Assembly: GCA_002294045.1 (NCBI GenBank) | Contig: DBEP01000009.1 | Coordinates: 96,857 to 160,856, forward strand | Direction: 5' to 3' | DNA length: 64,000 nt | Source: Lachnoclostridium sp. UBA903 | GTDB taxonomy: Bacteria; Bacillota; Clostridia; Lachnospirales; Lachnospiraceae | Shown: positions 7,925 through 17,880 of the stretch, piece by piece | How positions within the stretch are numbered: position 1 is the stretch's first letter | How the letters are laid out: each line of letters begins with the position of its first letter | Notes under the pieces: generated by a model | The model's input: only the letters and a program-made list of their open reading frames with translations | The model's database searches: none | Told to the model about the DNA's origin: nothing | Made by a program: the position numbers and the translations under genes

Positions 7925-9130
7925 ATGAGTGAAACTATTAACAACAGAGAATACCGCCAAAAAGTAATTAAGCAGATTATAACCCAGCTTCACGAAGGGA
8001 AATCCGTGGATGAGGTAAAACAAAAATTTGAGGAAGCTTTCTCAGGAGTATCGGCATCTGAAATATCCGAAGCAGAAGGAGCATTGATTGCAGAAGGGCT
8101 TCCGGTTGCCGAGGTTCAGCGGCTGTGTGATGTCCATGCCGCCGTGTTCAAAGGCTCCATAGAAGAAATCCACCAGGACAAGGACCGGACTGAGATACCG
8201 GGCCATCCTGCCAATACGTTAATTCGGGAAAACCGTACAATAGAAAGAATCATAAATAAGCAGGTAAAACCCCGGCTGAGAGGCTTGGAGCAGGAAGAAG
8301 ACCTTACGGCACTTAAGGAGGGGCTGGATAAATTATCCCGGATAGAACTTCATTATCTTAAGAAAGAAAATCTGTTCTTTCCTTATATGGAACAATACGG
8401 TATTACCGCCCCGCCTAAGGTTATGTGGGGAGTTGATGATGAAATCCGGGGTATGCTGAAAGAAGTAAGAAAGGATTTATCGGAAGATTCCGACAGGCCG
8501 GCAGTAAAACAAAAAATAGAAGCCTTAACGGAAAAAATAGAAGAAATGATTTTTAAAGAAGAGAATATTCTTCTTCCCATGCTTTTAGAAACCCTGACAC
8601 AGGACGAGTGGAAAAAAATTGCGGACGAAAGCGGTGAAATCGGTTTTTTGGTTGAGAAGGTTCCCGCATGGAATCCTGCTTCTGAAGACCGGGCACAAGT
8701 GAAAGAGGAAAAGAAGGAGCCGGGTGTCATAATCATGCCTACGGGGGTACTAAAAACAGAAGAGCTAATCCGGATGCTGGACACTCTCCCTTTTGATATC
8801 ACCTTTGTGGATAAAAATGATGTGGTAAAATACTTTTCCCAAAGTCCGGAACGGATTTTTCCCCGTACCAAAGCGGTTATAGGCCGGAATGTGTCTAACT
8901 GCCACCCGCCGGCAAGCGTCCATATTGTGGAACAGCTTGTTGAAGACTTTAAAAACGGTAAAAAGGACCATGAGGATTTCTGGATTAATATGGGTGATAA
9001 ATATATATTAATCCGGTACTATGCGGTACGGAAGGAGGATGGAGAATATCTGGGAGTATTGGAAGTAACCCAGGACATTAAACCAATTAGGAACATAACA
9101 GGAGAAAAAAGACTCGTAACTCAGGAATAA
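7925..9130 (+). CDS. DUF438 protein with hemerythrin-like and PAS domains
   Basis: A 401-residue cytoplasmic protein. The N-terminal DUF438 domain (about 1-90) is followed by a hemerythrin-like helical bundle (about 90-235). Possible metal ligands are in HPANTLIRENRTIERI, ELHYLKKENLFFPYME and FKEENILLPMLLE. The C-terminal PAS domain (about 270-390) carries FDITFVDKNDVVKYFSQ and GRNVSNCHPP. Such proteins are thought to sense oxygen, NO or redox state, but no reaction is known. It follows a strong GCGGAGGAAAAAAT site and lies downstream of fprA and DUF1858, which fits an oxidative-stress theme. Confidence 0.88.
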   Translation: MSETINNREYRQKVIKQIITQLHEGKSVDEVKQKFEEAFSGVSASEISEAEGALIAEGLPVAEVQRLCDVHAAVFKGSIEEIHQDKDRTEIPGHPANTLIRENRTIERIINKQVKPRLRGLEQEEDLTALKEGLDKLSRIELHYLKKENLFFPYMEQYGITAPPKVMWGVDDEIRGMLKEVRKDLSEDSDRPAVKQKIEALTEKIEEMIFKEENILLPMLLETLTQDEWKKIADESGEIGFLVEKVPAWNPASEDRAQVKEEKKEPGVIIMPTGVLKTEELIRMLDTLPFDITFVDKNDVVKYFSQSPERIFPRTKAVIGRNVSNCHPPASVHIVEQLVEDFKNGKKDHEDFWINMGDKYILIRYYAVRKEDGEYLGVLEVTQDIKPIRNITGEKRLVTQE

Positions 9131-9134
9131 GGTA

Positions 9135-9190
9135 TGACGGGGCTGCTGCAAAAAAGTCGGTTTACTGAACTTGTTGCAGCAGCCCCGTCA
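9135..9190. terminator. Terminator hairpin of the GGCTGTTGCAAAATAGTC repeat family (R3)
   Basis: A perfect 16-bp stem, TGACGGGGCTGCTGCA against TGCAGCAGCCCCGTCA, with a loop containing AGTCGGTTTACTGAA. The loop phrase recurs at 19262, 54007 and, in part, 62609. It ends the DUF438 transcript. The remaining sequence to 9440 shows no gene. Confidence 0.65.
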
Positions 9191-9439
9191 TTCTATAATA
9201 TGTAAACTAGTTACCCCTTTCCATACCGGTTTTAAACCGCCTGCTCCAGAGGGAAACGGCTGGAGGTTGAAAAGGGCTGTATTTTGTACCTTTTTGGAGG
9301 CTGTCGAAATTTTAATTGTATAAAATAGCATGTCTGATAAAAAAGTAAAAGATTTTTTCAAAAATATGTGGTAAAATAAGTTACGTTACCAAATAATTAA
9401 AAGTAATTTAAAATCAATTACTTTCAGGAGGATTTATTA

Positions 9440-10309
9440 ATGAAGGGAATTATTCTGGCAGGAGGTTCCGGAACGAGATTATATCCGGTTACCAAGGCAG
9501 TATCAAAGCAAATACTTCCGATTTATGATAAACCAATGATTTATTATCCGCTCTCTATTCTTATGCTGGCAGGTATCAGGGAAGTATTAATAATTTCCAC
9601 ACCAAGGGATTTACCGGTATTTAAAGAGTTATTGGGGGACGGAAACAGGCTGGGGATGGCCTTTTCCTATGAAATACAGGCGGAACCCCGTGGATTGGCG
9701 GAAGCCTTTATTATAGGAGAGAATTTTATCGGCAGCGACAGGGTTTCTTTGATCCTGGGAGATAATATTTTTTATGGAAGAAGTTTTACGGCCACTTTGC
9801 AGAAAGCAAGGTCAAGGGAACATGGCGCCACTATTTTCGGATACTATGTAAGAGACCCGGGAGCTTATGGTGTTGTTGAGTTTGATGAAACGGGCAGGGC
9901 AATTTCCATCGAAGAAAAACCGGAAAAGCCCAAATCTAATTTTGCCGTACCCGGGCTGTATTTTTATGATAACAGGGTTATAGAGATAGCAAAAAACATC
10001 CGGCCGTCTGCGCGGGGGGAGCTTGAGATCACGGCGGTCAACAATGTATATTTGGAGGCTGGTGAACTGAATGTAGAAACCTTAGGACGGGGTATGGCCT
10101 GGCTGGACACAGGAAATCACGATTCCCTTCTGGATGCTTCCAATTATGTGGCTTCCATACAGAAAAGACAGGGACTTCATATTTCCTGCATTGAAGAAAT
10201 AGCTTATAAAAAAGGATACATCAGCAGAGAACAGCTGTTAAAGCTTGCGGAACCCATGCTGAAAACCGAATATGGAAGATACTTGGCCGAGGTAGCGAAT
10301 GGCTTGTAA
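9440..10309 (+). CDS. rmlA: Glucose-1-phosphate thymidylyltransferase
   Basis: First step of dTDP-L-rhamnose synthesis: dTTP plus glucose-1-phosphate gives dTDP-glucose. The 289-residue protein begins MKGIILAGGSGTRLYPVTKAVSKQ (signature nucleotide-binding loop) and has KPMIYYPLS, LGDNIFYG, EEKPEKPKSNFAVPGLYFYD and AWLDTGNHDSLLDAS. The length matches the family. It starts after TTCAGGAGGATTTATTA and leads the operon rmlA-C-D-B, which supplies activated rhamnose for surface polysaccharide. Confidence 0.96.
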   Translation: MKGIILAGGSGTRLYPVTKAVSKQILPIYDKPMIYYPLSILMLAGIREVLIISTPRDLPVFKELLGDGNRLGMAFSYEIQAEPRGLAEAFIIGENFIGSDRVSLILGDNIFYGRSFTATLQKARSREHGATIFGYYVRDPGAYGVVEFDETGRAISIEEKPEKPKSNFAVPGLYFYDNRVIEIAKNIRPSARGELEITAVNNVYLEAGELNVETLGRGMAWLDTGNHDSLLDASNYVASIQKRQGLHISCIEEIAYKKGYISREQLLKLAEPMLKTEYGRYLAEVANGL

Positions 10310-10468
10310 TATCGCGGGTAATATTCTTAATGTAGCCGCTTTTGCGATTAATTGTTTTGGCGGAAGCCGGTGAAAGCCGGTTTCCCTGAAACGGCAGGGC
10401 CGCCGTGTAACAGCATGGAACAGAGCAGCGCCTGCAACATCCGCTTTGACAGTACGACAGGAGAAATT

Positions 10469-11038
10469 ATGGGACAATTTAATTTTATTAAATGTAATAT
10501 CGATGGCTTATATATTATTGAACCGGCATGTTTGGGTGACAACCGCGGTTATTTTATGGAAATCTATAATTATGAAGATTTTAAGGCGGAAGGACTTGGG
10601 CAGATATTTGTACAGGATAACCAATCCATGTCCAAAAGAGGTGTCCTGCGGGGGCTTCATTTTCAAAAAAAATATCCCCAGGGAAAACTGGTGAGGGTAT
10701 TAAAAGGTGAAGTATATGATGTTGTGGTAGATATACGTCCGGATTCCGAAACTTACGGAAAATGGTGCGGAGTGATTTTATCGGAAGAGAATAAAAAAGA
10801 GCTTTATATTCCGGAAGGATTTGCACATGGCTTTCTGGTGCTGTCGGAAGAGGCTGAATTCTCATATAAATGCACTGATTTTTATCATCCCGAAGACCAG
10901 GGCGGAATTATCTGGAATGACCCTGATTTAGATATAGAATGGCCCATAGAGGAAGATATGGAGCTTATCATATCGGAGAAAGATACGAAATTATCCGGGT
11001 TTTGTGAATTAAGTAACTCAAAGTTACGAATTAAATGA
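10469..11038 (+). CDS. rmlC: dTDP-4-dehydrorhamnose 3,5-epimerase
   Basis: Third step of the rhamnose pathway. From the ATG at 10469, after ACAGGAGAAATT, the protein has 189 residues, the usual RmlC length. An upstream in-frame ATG (10352) would add 39 residues of low-quality sequence and has no ribosome site. Family motifs present are EPACLGDNRGYFMEIYN, RGVLRGLHFQKKYPQGKLVRVLKGEVYDVVVDIR with the catalytic His, YIPEGFAHGFLVLSE, and IIWNDPDLDIEWP. It lies 160 bases after rmlA. Confidence 0.95.
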   Translation: MGQFNFIKCNIDGLYIIEPACLGDNRGYFMEIYNYEDFKAEGLGQIFVQDNQSMSKRGVLRGLHFQKKYPQGKLVRVLKGEVYDVVVDIRPDSETYGKWCGVILSEENKKELYIPEGFAHGFLVLSEEAEFSYKCTDFYHPEDQGGIIWNDPDLDIEWPIEEDMELIISEKDTKLSGFCELSNSKLRIK

Positions 11039-11122
11039 CGAATAGCTGCATAAAATTAGGAATACTTCATATAGGGATGGGCTTAACGAGAAAGAACCTG
11101 GTGGTGCAGAAAAGAGGTTAAG

Positions 11123-12004
11123 ATGGAACGAAGAATTGTAATTACGGGCGCCTGCGGCCAGCTGGGGCGGGCATTAAACCAAGTACTGAAAGAGAGAAGC
11201 GATTTAACGGTTATCAATACGGATATGGGCGAACCAACCGCATATTGTCCGATTATACTGGACATTACCAACCAGGTAGCGGTTATGAATTTAGTCCAGG
11301 ATATAAAACCGGAGATAATAATTAACTGCGCGGCTCATACGGCGGTGGATTTGTGTGAAAGCGACCAGGAAAGGGCTTACCGGATTAATGCCACAGGCCC
11401 CAAAAACCTGGCAACCGCAGCCGATGCCCTGGATGCAAGGCTGATTCATGTTTCAACGGATTATGTATTTAACGGTGAAGGGGATGTTCCCTATACCGAA
11501 GATGCCGTACCCGACCCGAAAAGTGTTTACGGCACGACCAAACTGGCAGGGGAAGAATTTGTCATAAGTTTGTGCAAAAAATATAGCATTATACGTACGG
11601 CCTGGCTGTATGGAGACGGTAAGAATTTTGTGAAAACCATGCTTGCGCTGGCAGAAAAAAACAGCGAGATTAAAGTAGTGGATGACCAATACGGCTCTCC
11701 TACCAGTGCATCGGAGCTTGCCCGGGCAATTGTCTTTTTAATTGATAACGGTGATAACGGAATTTACCATGGAACCTGTGAGGGGATAGCTTCCTGGTAC
11801 GATTTTGCGGTTGAAATATTTCACCGGGCCGGCAGGAAGGTTACCGTGAACCCAATCGCCACGGAAGAATACCCGACGCCTGCAAGACGGCCCAGGTATT
11901 CCGTCCTGGAGAACAAAAAATTAAAAGAAGCCGGGTATACAATGAAGCACTGGAAAGAAGCCCTTAAAGAATATATGGAACAATTTGAAACAGGAGGTAA
12001 ATGA
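11123..12004 (+). CDS. rmlD: dTDP-4-dehydrorhamnose reductase
   Basis: Last step of the pathway, NAD(P)H-dependent reduction to dTDP-L-rhamnose. The 293-residue SDR protein has the GACGQLGRAL dinucleotide loop, the STDYVFNGEG segment, and the catalytic YGTTKLAGE (YxxxK). The start follows AAAGAGGTTAAG. Its stop lies one base before the rmlB TTG start, so the two are tightly coupled. Confidence 0.95.
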   Translation: MERRIVITGACGQLGRALNQVLKERSDLTVINTDMGEPTAYCPIILDITNQVAVMNLVQDIKPEIIINCAAHTAVDLCESDQERAYRINATGPKNLATAADALDARLIHVSTDYVFNGEGDVPYTEDAVPDPKSVYGTTKLAGEEFVISLCKKYSIIRTAWLYGDGKNFVKTMLALAEKNSEIKVVDDQYGSPTSASELARAIVFLIDNGDNGIYHGTCEGIASWYDFAVEIFHRAGRKVTVNPIATEEYPTPARRPRYSVLENKKLKEAGYTMKHWKEALKEYMEQFETGGK

Positions 12005-12005
12005 T

Positions 12006-13079
12006 TTGAAAACCTACTTAGTAACCGGAGGAGCCGGTTTTATCGGTTCCAATTATATTCAGTATATGTTTAGGAAATACAAGGATTCTATTCGGATAAT
12101 TAATGTGGATTGTTTAACTTATGCCGGAAATTTGGAAAATCTGGTTTCCGTTAAAGACAGTGAGAATTATATTTTTATTAAGGAAGACATCTGCAATAAA
12201 GAGGCAATCCACGGTATATTCAAGAAATATGAAATCGACAGGGTGGTTCATTTTGCGGCCGAAAGTCATGTGGACCGCAGCATAAGAAATCCGCAGGTTT
12301 TTGTAAATACCAATGTAATTGGGACTTTAAATCTTTTAGATGCCGCCAAATGTGCCTGGGAAGCGGAAGATGGATATAAAGAGGATAAAAAATATCTGCA
12401 GGTATCCACGGATGAAGTGTACGGTTCTTTGAAGGAGGAATCCGGATATTTTTACGAAACGACTCCGGTTGATCCTCACAGTCCGTATTCCGCAAGTAAG
12501 GCATCGGCGGACATGATGGTAAAAGCTTACATAGATACTTACCGCTTTCCGGCCAATATTACCAGATGCAGTAATAATTACGGCCCGTACCAATTTCCGG
12601 AAAAATTAATTCCCCTTATGATTAACAATGCCCTTCTTGGCAAGAAGCTTCCTGTCTACGGAGACGGCAGGAATGTAAGGGACTGGCTTTATGTTGAGGA
12701 TCATGCCAAAGCCATTGATATAGTTATGGAAAAGGGAAGGCTTGGCCAGGTATATAATGTAGGAGGGCATAATGAAAAGCAGAATATTGAAATCGTCAGC
12801 CTGATTATTGAAACCTTGGCGGAGCTGCTTCCGGAGGGTGATCCGGCGAAAGCTTATTTGAACAGGGATTTAATTGATTATGTGGAAGACAGAAAAGGCC
12901 ATGACAGGCGGTATGCCATTGCCCCGGATAAAATTAAGGCCGAAACCGGCTGGGAACCGGAAATCATGTTTGCGGAGGGTATCCGTCTTACCATCGAATG
13001 GTATCTGAATAACCGGGAGTGGATGTCCCATGTGACCAGCGGGGCTTATCAGAAATATTACCAGGAGATGTACCGTTAA
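12006..13079 (+). CDS. rmlB: dTDP-glucose 4,6-dehydratase
   Basis: Second step of the pathway, dTDP-glucose to the 4-keto-6-deoxy sugar. I choose the TTG at 12006: it sits 6 bases after AGGAGGT and gives the normal N-terminus (M)KTYLVTGGAGFIGSNYI. The upstream ATG at 11985 lies inside rmlD and has no ribosome site. The 357-residue product has the Rossmann loop, STDEVYGSL, YSASKASADMM (catalytic YxxxK) and GDGRNVRDWLYVEDH. It is the last gene of the rml operon. Confidence 0.95.
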   Translation: MKTYLVTGGAGFIGSNYIQYMFRKYKDSIRIINVDCLTYAGNLENLVSVKDSENYIFIKEDICNKEAIHGIFKKYEIDRVVHFAAESHVDRSIRNPQVFVNTNVIGTLNLLDAAKCAWEAEDGYKEDKKYLQVSTDEVYGSLKEESGYFYETTPVDPHSPYSASKASADMMVKAYIDTYRFPANITRCSNNYGPYQFPEKLIPLMINNALLGKKLPVYGDGRNVRDWLYVEDHAKAIDIVMEKGRLGQVYNVGGHNEKQNIEIVSLIIETLAELLPEGDPAKAYLNRDLIDYVEDRKGHDRRYAIAPDKIKAETGWEPEIMFAEGIRLTIEWYLNNREWMSHVTSGAYQKYYQEMYR

Positions 13080-13167
13080 AATTATTTTTTTATGCAGAAG
13101 GCCGTGGTTTTCCCGTAGGCATAAAAAAGCAATTACTAGAGTGTGTCTGCAAAATGTTTATACAAAC

Positions 13168-13200
13168 AAGGGCAGAAGCCGTAAAACAGGCTCTGCCCTT
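13168..13200. terminator. GGGCAGAAGCC hairpin (family R4), between rmlB and GH105
   Basis: AAGGGCAGAGCC-type stem: AAGGGCAGAAGCC pairs with GGCTCTGCCCTT. It lies between the convergent rmlB and GH105 genes. The same hairpin with similar left flank (GTTTATA...ACAAA) recurs at 34947-34979. A lone R2 end, AGAGTGTGTCTG, lies just upstream near 13138. Confidence 0.6.
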
Positions 13201-13252
13201 GAAAATTATCAACACATATTATACGATGGATTTAAAGTTTCCTGAAATGCTG

Positions 13253-14371
13253 TTATTTATGTAAAGCTTCAACCAGAGCGATTAAGGTTAGCGCCTGTCC
13301 GTAAGCCATAGGCTTGATTTGAATTTGTTTGTAGTGCTCCGCACTCATTCCCATTGCAGTGCCGGCAGATACCTTTTGAACTGTTCCGTCATCTGCGATA
13401 CAATTAATCAGACCTGAAAGTGCTTTTTCAGCGTAACTTTTATAGGAAGTATCTAAATAACCATGTTTTATAGCGTTTAGAATACCGGCTGTAAATGCAG
13501 CTGAACCGGATGCTTCCTCATAAGAGGTTTCATCATCCAAAACTGTGGTCCATAGGCCGGAGTTGCATTGTAACTGCTTCAGGCAATCAACTTGAGCTTT
13601 GAAAGTATATAGAATATATTCTTTAAGGCTTTCCGATATCTCTTTGTTAATTAATATAAATTCAATCGCGCCTAAGGTAAACCAGGAATTACCTCTGCAC
13701 CAGAAAATGCCTCCGAAATTATCGTTTCGTTCAAAACTCCAGCCATGGTAGAATAATCCGGTATGTTTGTCATATAAGTATTTAATGTGAAGCATGATTT
13801 GGTATTCTGCTGTTTGCTGCCATAATTTATTTTGAAATCGGACGGCCATTTTATACAGAAACAGAACAGCCATGAAAACAGTATCCAGCCATAGCTGGGA
13901 GTTGTTCAGGATAACTGCGTTCCTGTCGCCAATACCTGTAGTTACATGCTGGAACCCATTTTCTTTTGTTTTTGGCAATTCTTTTGCAAGCCAGTCTGCC
14001 TGACTCATGCAAAGCTTTTCATATTTCTCTTTTTCCGGCATCATGTCTAAAATGTTTATTAAAACAAGATAAGGTGCCGTAGTATTGATATTTCTGGAAG
14101 GCAATCCAATTTTTAAATTTTTCCCAAACCATTCGGTAAAGAAATCCATATATCGATGTTCTCCAAAATATTCCTGAAGTTTATAGATTCCATACAGGCC
14201 AACACCCTGCGGCCAGTCCCATTCCTCGATGCCGAAATCTCTGCTGCAATTTCCCGTTTTTATTATTTCCTCAACCGAGTGCAGTTTATCATTATTATAA
14301 TCTGCACCTCCTAAATGAATTAGTTTGTCAGTCACCAGATTGATTTTTGAAAGTAAGATATCATTGGTCAT
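13253..14371 (-). CDS. Unsaturated rhamnogalacturonyl hydrolase-like protein (GH105)
   Basis: A 372-residue (alpha/alpha)6-barrel protein of the GH88/GH105 type. It is expected to remove the unsaturated uronic residue left by rhamnogalacturonan lyases. The motifs EEWDWPQGVGLYGIYKLQEY, NNSQLWLDTVFMAVLFLYKM (with the expected catalytic Asp), HGWSFERN and WCRGNSWFTLGAIEFI match YteR-like enzymes. No signal peptide is visible, so it acts in the cytoplasm on imported oligosaccharides. It overlaps the end of the yesN-like gene by 11 bases and starts after AAGGAGGAATGAAAC, so it is in that operon. Confidence 0.85.
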   Translation of the reverse strand: MTNDILLSKINLVTDKLIHLGGADYNNDKLHSVEEIIKTGNCSRDFGIEEWDWPQGVGLYGIYKLQEYFGEHRYMDFFTEWFGKNLKIGLPSRNINTTAPYLVLINILDMMPEKEKYEKLCMSQADWLAKELPKTKENGFQHVTTGIGDRNAVILNNSQLWLDTVFMAVLFLYKMAVRFQNKLWQQTAEYQIMLHIKYLYDKHTGLFYHGWSFERNDNFGGIFWCRGNSWFTLGAIEFILINKEISESLKEYILYTFKAQVDCLKQLQCNSGLWTTVLDDETSYEEASGSAAFTAGILNAIKHGYLDTSYKSYAEKALSGLINCIADDGTVQKVSAGTAMGMSAEHYKQIQIKPMAYGQALTLIALVEALHK

Positions 14372-15917
14372 GTTTCATTCCTCCTTGAATAGATTTAATA
14401 TAATTACTGGGAGACATCCCTGTTTCTTTTTTGAAAATATGGCTGAAATATTGCGGATTGTTACCGCATCCAACCAATTCAGCAACAATTTTAATTTTAT
14501 CAATGCTATTATATTGTTTGAACAGTAATTTGCTGCGTTTGATTCTCTGGTGCGTAAGGTAATTTGAAAATTTTTCTCCGGTTTCATTTAAAAATTTTTT
14601 ACTGAGATAATCAACATTCATATACAAATAGTTTTCAGCAATCCATTTTAAAGATAGATTGGAATCCTCAAGATGTTCCGATACTATTTTTTTTACCTGC
14701 TCACTTATTTTTAAGGTAGTTGAATTTTGCAAATATGATTCAATTACAGCTTCAATATAACTGATTAATTCCTCCACAAATTTTTTACAGTTTGGTATTT
14801 GATTCAGTACTAATAATTTTTCTGTGGCAGGCATAATTGCGGCAGGCGTATAAAAAGCGGCTATTTGCATAATGGATGAAGATGCGATTTGCTTTAATAA
14901 ATTTAAGTCTGTAATTGGTTCAATCACTTGTTTGAAATGTAAAAATGCATTACGGACAGTTTCAGCGTCGGTACTTTTTAGCTGTAAAATGCATTGATCA
15001 AATTCCTGTAAAATATTTTTGAAATTACAGATATGGATGAAGTTATTCCCATCAACGGAATAATAAATTATTTCATATCTCTTAATTTTAGCAAGAATCG
15101 TATTAAGCAGTTCTTCTAAACTACGGAAATCCTTTCGTTCATATTGAAAAGAGACCGTCTGATTCTGTGGGTAAAGGCTGTTCATAAAACTGTCAAAGGC
15201 TGCTGTATCCACTCCAAAAGATTTATAAAAGCAAAGTAAAGTATTGTGGACATAAATAATGTTGAATACGATACCTGGACACAGGGAATTATGGAAAGCA
15301 GTGATTTTATTCATCACCTCTGAAAGCGATAATTTTTCTACGAAGAATAGAAAGCATAATTCATAGGGTTCGTTATAAAAGTCCAGATATTTATGGTAAG
15401 GTTGATAGATATTTGAAAAATTTATATTTTGAAGAGAAATCTTATCCGAAGAAATTCCCTCACTGATAATAGTCAGGATAATGTTGCTTTCAAAATAACG
15501 TATCAGTGAGTCCTGAGCATTAATTTGCGTGGAGGCCCGTTTTGGGGCAAGGCTGTTTATAATATTCTGTACGCATTCAATAATCTGATTTTCATTGCAG
15601 GGTTTCAGCAGATAGTTTTTGACTCCATAACGCATCGCTTCCTGGGCATACTTAAATTCATCATAACCGGATAAAATAATAAATTCCGTATCATGATTAA
15701 TCTTTTTGATACGCTCAATCAGCTCTAGACCTGTAAGGCCTGGCATTTTGATATCTGTCAGGACAATATCGGGATATTCATCCAGAATGGTGTTGTAAGC
15801 CTCAATACCATTTGCTGCCTTGCCAATTAATTCGATACCTAAAGAATTCCAATCAATTGCAGTTGAAATGGTCTCCCGTATTATTTTTTCATCATCGGCA
15901 ATCAGTAATTTAATCAT
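14361..15917 (-). CDS. AraC-type response regulator (YesN-like)
   Basis: A 518-residue DNA-binding response regulator. The receiver domain (about 1-120) starts MIKLLIADDEKIIRETI and has the phosphorylatable Asp in DIVLTDIKMPG and the Lys in YLLKPC. The middle part is a low-similarity linker. The C-terminal AraC helix-turn-helix pair (about 415-515) includes LKWIAENYLYMNVDYLSKKF and NPQYFSHIFKKETGMSPSNYI. The start at 15917 has AAGGAGAGTACTT; a longer reading frame would run into the kinase gene. It probably activates the divergent ABC transporter at 17881. Confidence 0.92.
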   Translation of the reverse strand: MIKLLIADDEKIIRETISTAIDWNSLGIELIGKAANGIEAYNTILDEYPDIVLTDIKMPGLTGLELIERIKKINHDTEFIILSGYDEFKYAQEAMRYGVKNYLLKPCNENQIIECVQNIINSLAPKRASTQINAQDSLIRYFESNIILTIISEGISSDKISLQNINFSNIYQPYHKYLDFYNEPYELCFLFFVEKLSLSEVMNKITAFHNSLCPGIVFNIIYVHNTLLCFYKSFGVDTAAFDSFMNSLYPQNQTVSFQYERKDFRSLEELLNTILAKIKRYEIIYYSVDGNNFIHICNFKNILQEFDQCILQLKSTDAETVRNAFLHFKQVIEPITDLNLLKQIASSSIMQIAAFYTPAAIMPATEKLLVLNQIPNCKKFVEELISYIEAVIESYLQNSTTLKISEQVKKIVSEHLEDSNLSLKWIAENYLYMNVDYLSKKFLNETGEKFSNYLTHQRIKRSKLLFKQYNSIDKIKIVAELVGCGNNPQYFSHIFKKETGMSPSNYIKSIQGGMKHDQ

Positions 15918-17709
15918 AAGTACTCTCCTTATATGGGATTTGTATCTGGGCAATTGCATGGTCATCATCCGGGTTGAAAAATTGCAGGCCATATTCTTCT
16001 CCGTAACTTAATTGTATCCGTTTTTGAATATTCAATATTCCAATTCCGTTGCCATGAGGTTTAATCAGATTATTTTCCAGTTTCTGCAATAAATCATCTT
16101 CAAATTGGGAGCCGTTATTCTTAATTTGTATAATTGCAAAAGAGCCGTCTATATAACCTTTTATTTCAATCAGGCAGGTTTCGGTTATCTTCTCCATTGC
16201 ATAATTGACGGCGTTTTCAACCAATGGCTGTAAAGACAGCCGTGGTAACAATATTGAATTCAGCCGTATATCTATTGAAGTCGTAAAGCAGATTCTATCA
16301 TCAAAACGAATCCGGATAATGTCCATATAATTTTTAACAATATTTATTTCCTGCTCCAGCGTAGAGGTCAGATTATTGTCTTTTTTACTTAAAGTGGTTC
16401 TGAGTAAGGAGCCTAAGGATTCTATCATAATAGAAATGTCCTTTTCGCCCAGGGCCTTTGCCCTCCAGTTAATAGACTCCAGGGTATTGTATAGAAAATG
16501 GGGATTTATCTGGTTTTCTAAAGCTTTTATTTTGGAATCTCTGGTAAGAATCTCCTGAAGGAAAAATTTTTCCACAAGATTCTGATGCCGGATTGCCATT
16601 AAATCAAAGTTTCTATGCAATTCCCCAATTTCATCTTTTCTGTTTGAATAATCATAAGAAGTATCTTTAATAAAAGTTTTGCTTTTACCAAAAGTTTTCA
16701 TCTTATCCACCAGCTTGCTGAAATGAATGGTGATGGAATTAATCATAAATTTAGCAATCAGGAAAATCAAAAAGATTGCGGCAAAGTTGATACATATTGC
16801 AGATAAAATAGTTAAGGTCTGGGCAGTATATATATTTTGATAAGACACAAGGCAGATAAAATCCCAGGTAAAATATGGAATAGTTTCATGAACATAAAAA
16901 TATTGCCTTTGATTTAGGCGGATTATACCATATTTACTATCCGTTTTTTGGCATGCCTGGGAAACGGAATCGGAGTCAAGAGTTTTGGAATGATATATTT
17001 CCTTGTTATTACTGGTAATAATAAATTGTGCCGGTTCTGAAAACATAGTTGTATTTACGGAAGTATTAACAACAGAATCTAAATCAATATTCACCAATAC
17101 GGTTCCGATTGTATTTAATGCCAACTGTTCTGCCTTACGTATATTTCTGACAAGGAACAGGCCATATTCATTACAGTAGGAATCAGACCAGACAGGGCGG
17201 CCTGATTTTTCATCTGCTTTTAATAGTAATTGATTATGAATACTATCCGGAATTTTATTACTTAACGCAATATTGCTGTAAGAAACATAATCATTATTAT
17301 ACAGATTCATATATTTAATTTTGTTTGATTTATAATTTGTATAATATTCCGGGACAAGAAAAGAGAGTGTACGGAATGCATTGCTTCTTTTGGCGTTATC
17401 TTTACTGTCTGCAACAATAGCCAGATTAGTCTGAATTCTGCTGTCCGCTATTATGATATCGGTCATTTCCTGAATATTCCGTAATTTCTCAGATATAGTT
17501 TTTGTTCCCGTTATTAACGTATTTGATATTGCTTCATATAAAAGTTTATTATTGGAACGGGTTATAACACTCAATGCTATTATGTTTGCAAACAGATTCA
17601 AACATAGAATGATGAGTACAAGGGTTATTATTTTTTTATATAATGAAGCATTAACATAAATACACCGGATTTTGCCGTATAGGCTATGAAAATTATTTCT
17701 TTTTAGCAT
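15910..17709 (-). CDS. Sensor histidine kinase (YesM-like)
   Basis: A 599-residue membrane sensor. A TM helix near 25-50 and a second near 300-325 flank an extracellular Cache-like sensor region. A HAMP segment and the LytS/YesM kinase block with ENQINPHFLYNTLESINWRA (phospho-His) follow. The ATPase has LQPLVENAVNYAM and GNGIGILNIQKRI. It overlaps the response regulator start by 8 bases. Such pairs commonly sit beside oligosaccharide ABC transporters and sense the ligand, probably a pectin fragment here. The start has AAGGAGGTATTT. Confidence 0.92.
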   Translation of the reverse strand: MLKRNNFHSLYGKIRCIYVNASLYKKIITLVLIILCLNLFANIIALSVITRSNNKLLYEAISNTLITGTKTISEKLRNIQEMTDIIIADSRIQTNLAIVADSKDNAKRSNAFRTLSFLVPEYYTNYKSNKIKYMNLYNNDYVSYSNIALSNKIPDSIHNQLLLKADEKSGRPVWSDSYCNEYGLFLVRNIRKAEQLALNTIGTVLVNIDLDSVVNTSVNTTMFSEPAQFIITSNNKEIYHSKTLDSDSVSQACQKTDSKYGIIRLNQRQYFYVHETIPYFTWDFICLVSYQNIYTAQTLTILSAICINFAAIFLIFLIAKFMINSITIHFSKLVDKMKTFGKSKTFIKDTSYDYSNRKDEIGELHRNFDLMAIRHQNLVEKFFLQEILTRDSKIKALENQINPHFLYNTLESINWRAKALGEKDISIMIESLGSLLRTTLSKKDNNLTSTLEQEINIVKNYMDIIRIRFDDRICFTTSIDIRLNSILLPRLSLQPLVENAVNYAMEKITETCLIEIKGYIDGSFAIIQIKNNGSQFEDDLLQKLENNLIKPHGNGIGILNIQKRIQLSYGEEYGLQFFNPDDDHAIAQIQIPYKESTYD

Positions 17710-17880
17710 AAATACCTCCTTAAATTTAATTATATTTTAATGAATTTTTTATGCAAGGGATATAAAACCATTTGTCGGTTTTTTTCGATTATGGCTCGGT
17801 TTTTTATATATACTTGATTCAATATGGAAGGTATAATGATGCTGTCAAGTTAAGTTACATAAAATTAAAGGAGGTTTACA

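Noticed and set aside
10352..10468. Longer N-terminus for rmlC
   Set aside because: No ribosome site at 10352 and the added residues match no RmlC; the start at 10469 has ACAGGAGA and gives the family length.
14361..15992. Longer response-regulator frame starting at 15992
   Set aside because: The extra 25 residues lie within the kinase gene; the start at 15917 has a good ribosome site and the normal MIKLLIADDE N-terminus.
17809..17837. Sigma-A promoter directly upstream of the binding-protein gene at 17881
   Set aside because: TATAAT is present at 17832 but no acceptable -35 lies 16-18 bases upstream; it may need the YesN-type activator, so I did not list it as a firm feature.
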